Assembly (NCBI GenBank): GCA_030654175.1
Contig: JAURXZ010000001.1
Coordinates: 248,001-312,000 of the forward strand
DNA length: 64,000 bases
Direction of reading: 5' to 3'
Source of the DNA: Bacteroidia bacterium
Lineage (GTDB): Bacteria; Bacteroidota; Bacteroidia; 2-12-FULL-35-15
Part shown: in pieces, positions 62,890 to 64,000 of the stretch
How positions within the stretch are numbered: position 1 is the stretch's first letter
Layout: every line of letters starts with the position of its first letter
Translations under genes and position numbers: made by a program
The notes under the pieces: generated by a model
What the model was told of the DNA's origin: nothing
The model's input: only the letters and a program-made list of their open reading frames with translations
Databases searched by the model: none

Positions 62890-63276
62890 ATGAAAAAGAT
62901 GCTATTAGAAAATGAACATGCTAAATTTGTTATAGAGGATGGTATTCTTATCGGATCTTTTAAATGTGAATTTGTAGATTTAGATCTTGCAAATAAAATT
63001 ACTGGATATAGATTAGAGCTCCAAAATGGAAAGAACTTCCCCATATTATCAAATATTAAAGCAGTAAAAAGTAGTACGAAATCTGCTCGTGATTTTTTGG
63101 CTTCTGAAGAAGGCTGTAAGGGGGTTGTAGCAGCAGCTGTGCTTATTGATTCTCCTATAAGCAGTATGATAGGCAATTTTTTTATCAGGGTTAGCAAACC
63201 ATTAAGACCCACTAAAATATTTACAAATGAAACAGAAGCAAAAAAATGGTTGGCCCAATTTGTGAAAAAAGAATAA
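62890..63276 (+). CDS. STAS/SEC14-like small protein, paralog 1
   Basis: 128 residues. Pattern: LLENEHAKFVIEDGILIGSFKCEFVDLDLANKITGYRLELQNGKNFPILSNIKAVKSSTKSARDFLASEEGCKGVVAAAVLIDSPISSMIGNFFIRVSKPLRPTKIFTNETEAKKWLAQF. The arrangement (strand, helix, strand KNFPILSNI, helix, strand AAAVLIDS, FTNETEAKKWL helix) matches the STAS/SEC14-like family common in Bacteroidota (YheU/DUF7793-type). Function unknown; cytosolic. First of a tandem family at the right end. Confidence 0.75.
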   Translation: MKKMLLENEHAKFVIEDGILIGSFKCEFVDLDLANKITGYRLELQNGKNFPILSNIKAVKSSTKSARDFLASEEGCKGVVAAAVLIDSPISSMIGNFFIRVSKPLRPTKIFTNETEAKKWLAQFVKKE

Positions 63277-63285
63277 AAAAATAGC

Positions 63286-63360
63286 ATAAATAAAGTAACT
63301 ATTCAAGTTCTTTTGGATAATGAATTTAACTGGGGATTTTCCAAGGGATTATTTTTTTGA
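63286..63360 (+). pseudogene. Remnant of a further STAS/SEC14-like paralog
   Basis: 25 codons with ATA in place of ATG. The frame reads NKVTIQVLLDNEFNWGF up to a TGA at 63358, resembling the start of paralog 3 (EKATENIKLLLDNEYSKI). The nucleotides TTTTGGATAATGAA are identical to the start of paralog 3. The rest of the gene is missing. It could instead be conserved leader sequence of paralog 2. Confidence 0.5.
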
Positions 63361-63398
63361 ATAGTTCCAACCAGTATGTCAAGGCCAATAAAAATAAG

Positions 63399-63785
63399 AT
63401 GAAAAAGACACTATTAGAAAATAATGAAATTAGTCTGGATTTAGAAGATGGAATTGTTACGGCAAAATTTAAAGCAGAACACTTTGATTTACGGATGGTT
63501 AAGAAGTTGGTTGAAGATAGAAAAAAGGTATTCAATGGCATACTTTACCCTGTGATTGCCAATGTAATGTCTTTGAAAAGTTCTACAAAAGCAGCGCGTG
63601 ATTTTTTTGCTTCCGAAAGTGGTTGTGAAGGAATTATAGCAACAGCTGTGATTGTTAATTCTCCGGTAGGAAGCATTATTGGCAATTTTTATATTCGTAT
63701 TAGCAAACCTCTGCGGCCTGTTAAATTATTTACTGATAAATTAAAAGCGAAAAAATGGCTTACCAAATTTGTAAAGAACGATTAA
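63399..63785 (+). CDS. STAS/SEC14-like small protein, paralog 2
   Basis: 128 residues from the ATG at 63399; a TTG at 63357 would add 14 residues overlapping the remnant. It has the same length as paralog 1 and the same blocks: LLENNEISLDLEDGIVTAKFKAEHFDLRMVKK, LKSSTKAARDFFASESGCEGIIATAVIVNSPVGSIIGNFYIRISKPLRPVKLFTDKLKAKKWLTKF. About half of the residues are identical to paralog 1 by eye, so it is an older duplication. Confidence 0.75.
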   Translation: MKKTLLENNEISLDLEDGIVTAKFKAEHFDLRMVKKLVEDRKKVFNGILYPVIANVMSLKSSTKAARDFFASESGCEGIIATAVIVNSPVGSIIGNFYIRISKPLRPVKLFTDKLKAKKWLTKFVKND

Positions 63786-63794
63786 AATATTAGC

Positions 63795-64000
63795 ATGGAG
63801 AAAGCAACTGAAAATATAAAGCTCCTTTTGGATAATGAATACAGCAAGATCGAGCTATCGAATGGAATTATTATAGCAACATGGAAAGCCTCCATTATTA
63901 ATTTAGACATTGCAAAAAATGCGGTTGGCAGCAGATTGTCGGTTACTGCCGGGCAAAACTATCCTGTTTTGATCAAGATGAAATCAATAAAAGAAAGTAC
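63795..64000 (+). CDS. STAS/SEC14-like small protein, paralog 3, cut by window end
   Basis: 68 complete codons from the ATG at 63795 to the window edge. MEKATENIKLLLDNEYSKIELSNGIIIATWKASIINLDIAKNAVGSRLSVTAGQNYPVLIKMKSIKES follows the family blocks. The start is 9 nt after the stop of paralog 2, so it is cotranscribed. The array may continue beyond the window. Confidence 0.75.
   Translation, partial: MEKATENIKLLLDNEYSKIELSNGIIIATWKASIINLDIAKNAVGSRLSVTAGQNYPVLIKMKSIKES

Overview
The window comes from a member of the Bacteroidota, probably a free-living, gliding or secreting type. The evidence is visible AT-richness, several large secreted proteins ending in type IX secretion system (T9SS) type A sorting domains, a porX gene (response regulator fused to a PglZ domain), promoters of the Bacteroidota kind (TAnnTTTG at -7), a transketolase split into two subunits, and many small families typical of this phylum (DUF5723, DUF2490, DUF4956, DUF2892, YtxH, DUF2383, DUF3606). 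I found no tRNA, rRNA, phage, transposase or CRISPR array, so it reads as chromosome with a few accessory stretches. It cannot be placed more finely without a search.

Layout. 1-14.3 kb: secreted and surface proteins. Two beta-propeller-type proteins lie on the minus strand, then a plus-strand set with a STAS-domain protein, a cellulose-synthase-like glycosyltransferase, a small membrane protein and a single-domain response regulator, then two giant modular T9SS cargo proteins. 14.3-19.3 kb: a VTC polyphosphate polymerase-like protein facing its usual companions DUF4956 and DUF2490, followed by small envelope and stress proteins. 19.6-25.1 kb: sugar metabolism (glucose-6-phosphate isomerase, sugar-1-phosphate nucleotidyltransferase), a DCC-family redox protein and guaB. 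25.3-30.8 kb: an operon of three peptidyl-prolyl isomerase-type chaperones (one a lipoprotein, one SurA-like) followed by a MoxR ATPase. 30.9-43 kb: mainly minus-strand metabolism (xanthine dehydrogenase XdhB/XdhA, alanine dehydrogenase, TsaE, PorX, FMN reductase, fumarylacetoacetase). 43.2-50.4 kb: DUF5723 protein, the split transketolase with a response regulator and a VWA-domain protein between its halves, and ychF. 50.5-59.4 kb: two-component signalling, a DUF3606 mini-gene, an outer-membrane barrel, an S74/T9SS surface protein, an HNH-like protein, and a response regulator overlapping a kinase fragment. 59.6-64 kb: pdxH beside a PLP-dependent acyltransferase/GNAT fusion, then a tandem family of STAS/SEC14-like proteins that runs off the window.

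How the parts relate. PorX is known to control T9SS genes in other Bacteroidota, and the window carries at least four proteins with T9SS sorting domains that such a system would export. The PPIase operon would help fold periplasmic and outer-membrane proteins. pdxH supplies the cofactor of the neighbouring PLP enzyme.

The most unexpected signal is in the non-coding DNA. Many gene junctions carry locus-specific word arrays: a short G-poor word repeated several times, with its reverse complement nearby as a second arm. In two genes one arm reaches into the signal-peptide codons, so the start codon lies in the loop of a possible hairpin (one arm pair is a perfect 27-bp match). A separate element of about 95-115 nt with compensating stem changes occurs three times in one orientation. 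An 18-nt direct repeat brackets a 3.4-kb two-gene segment between the DUF3606 and HNH-like genes, as if that segment had been inserted there.
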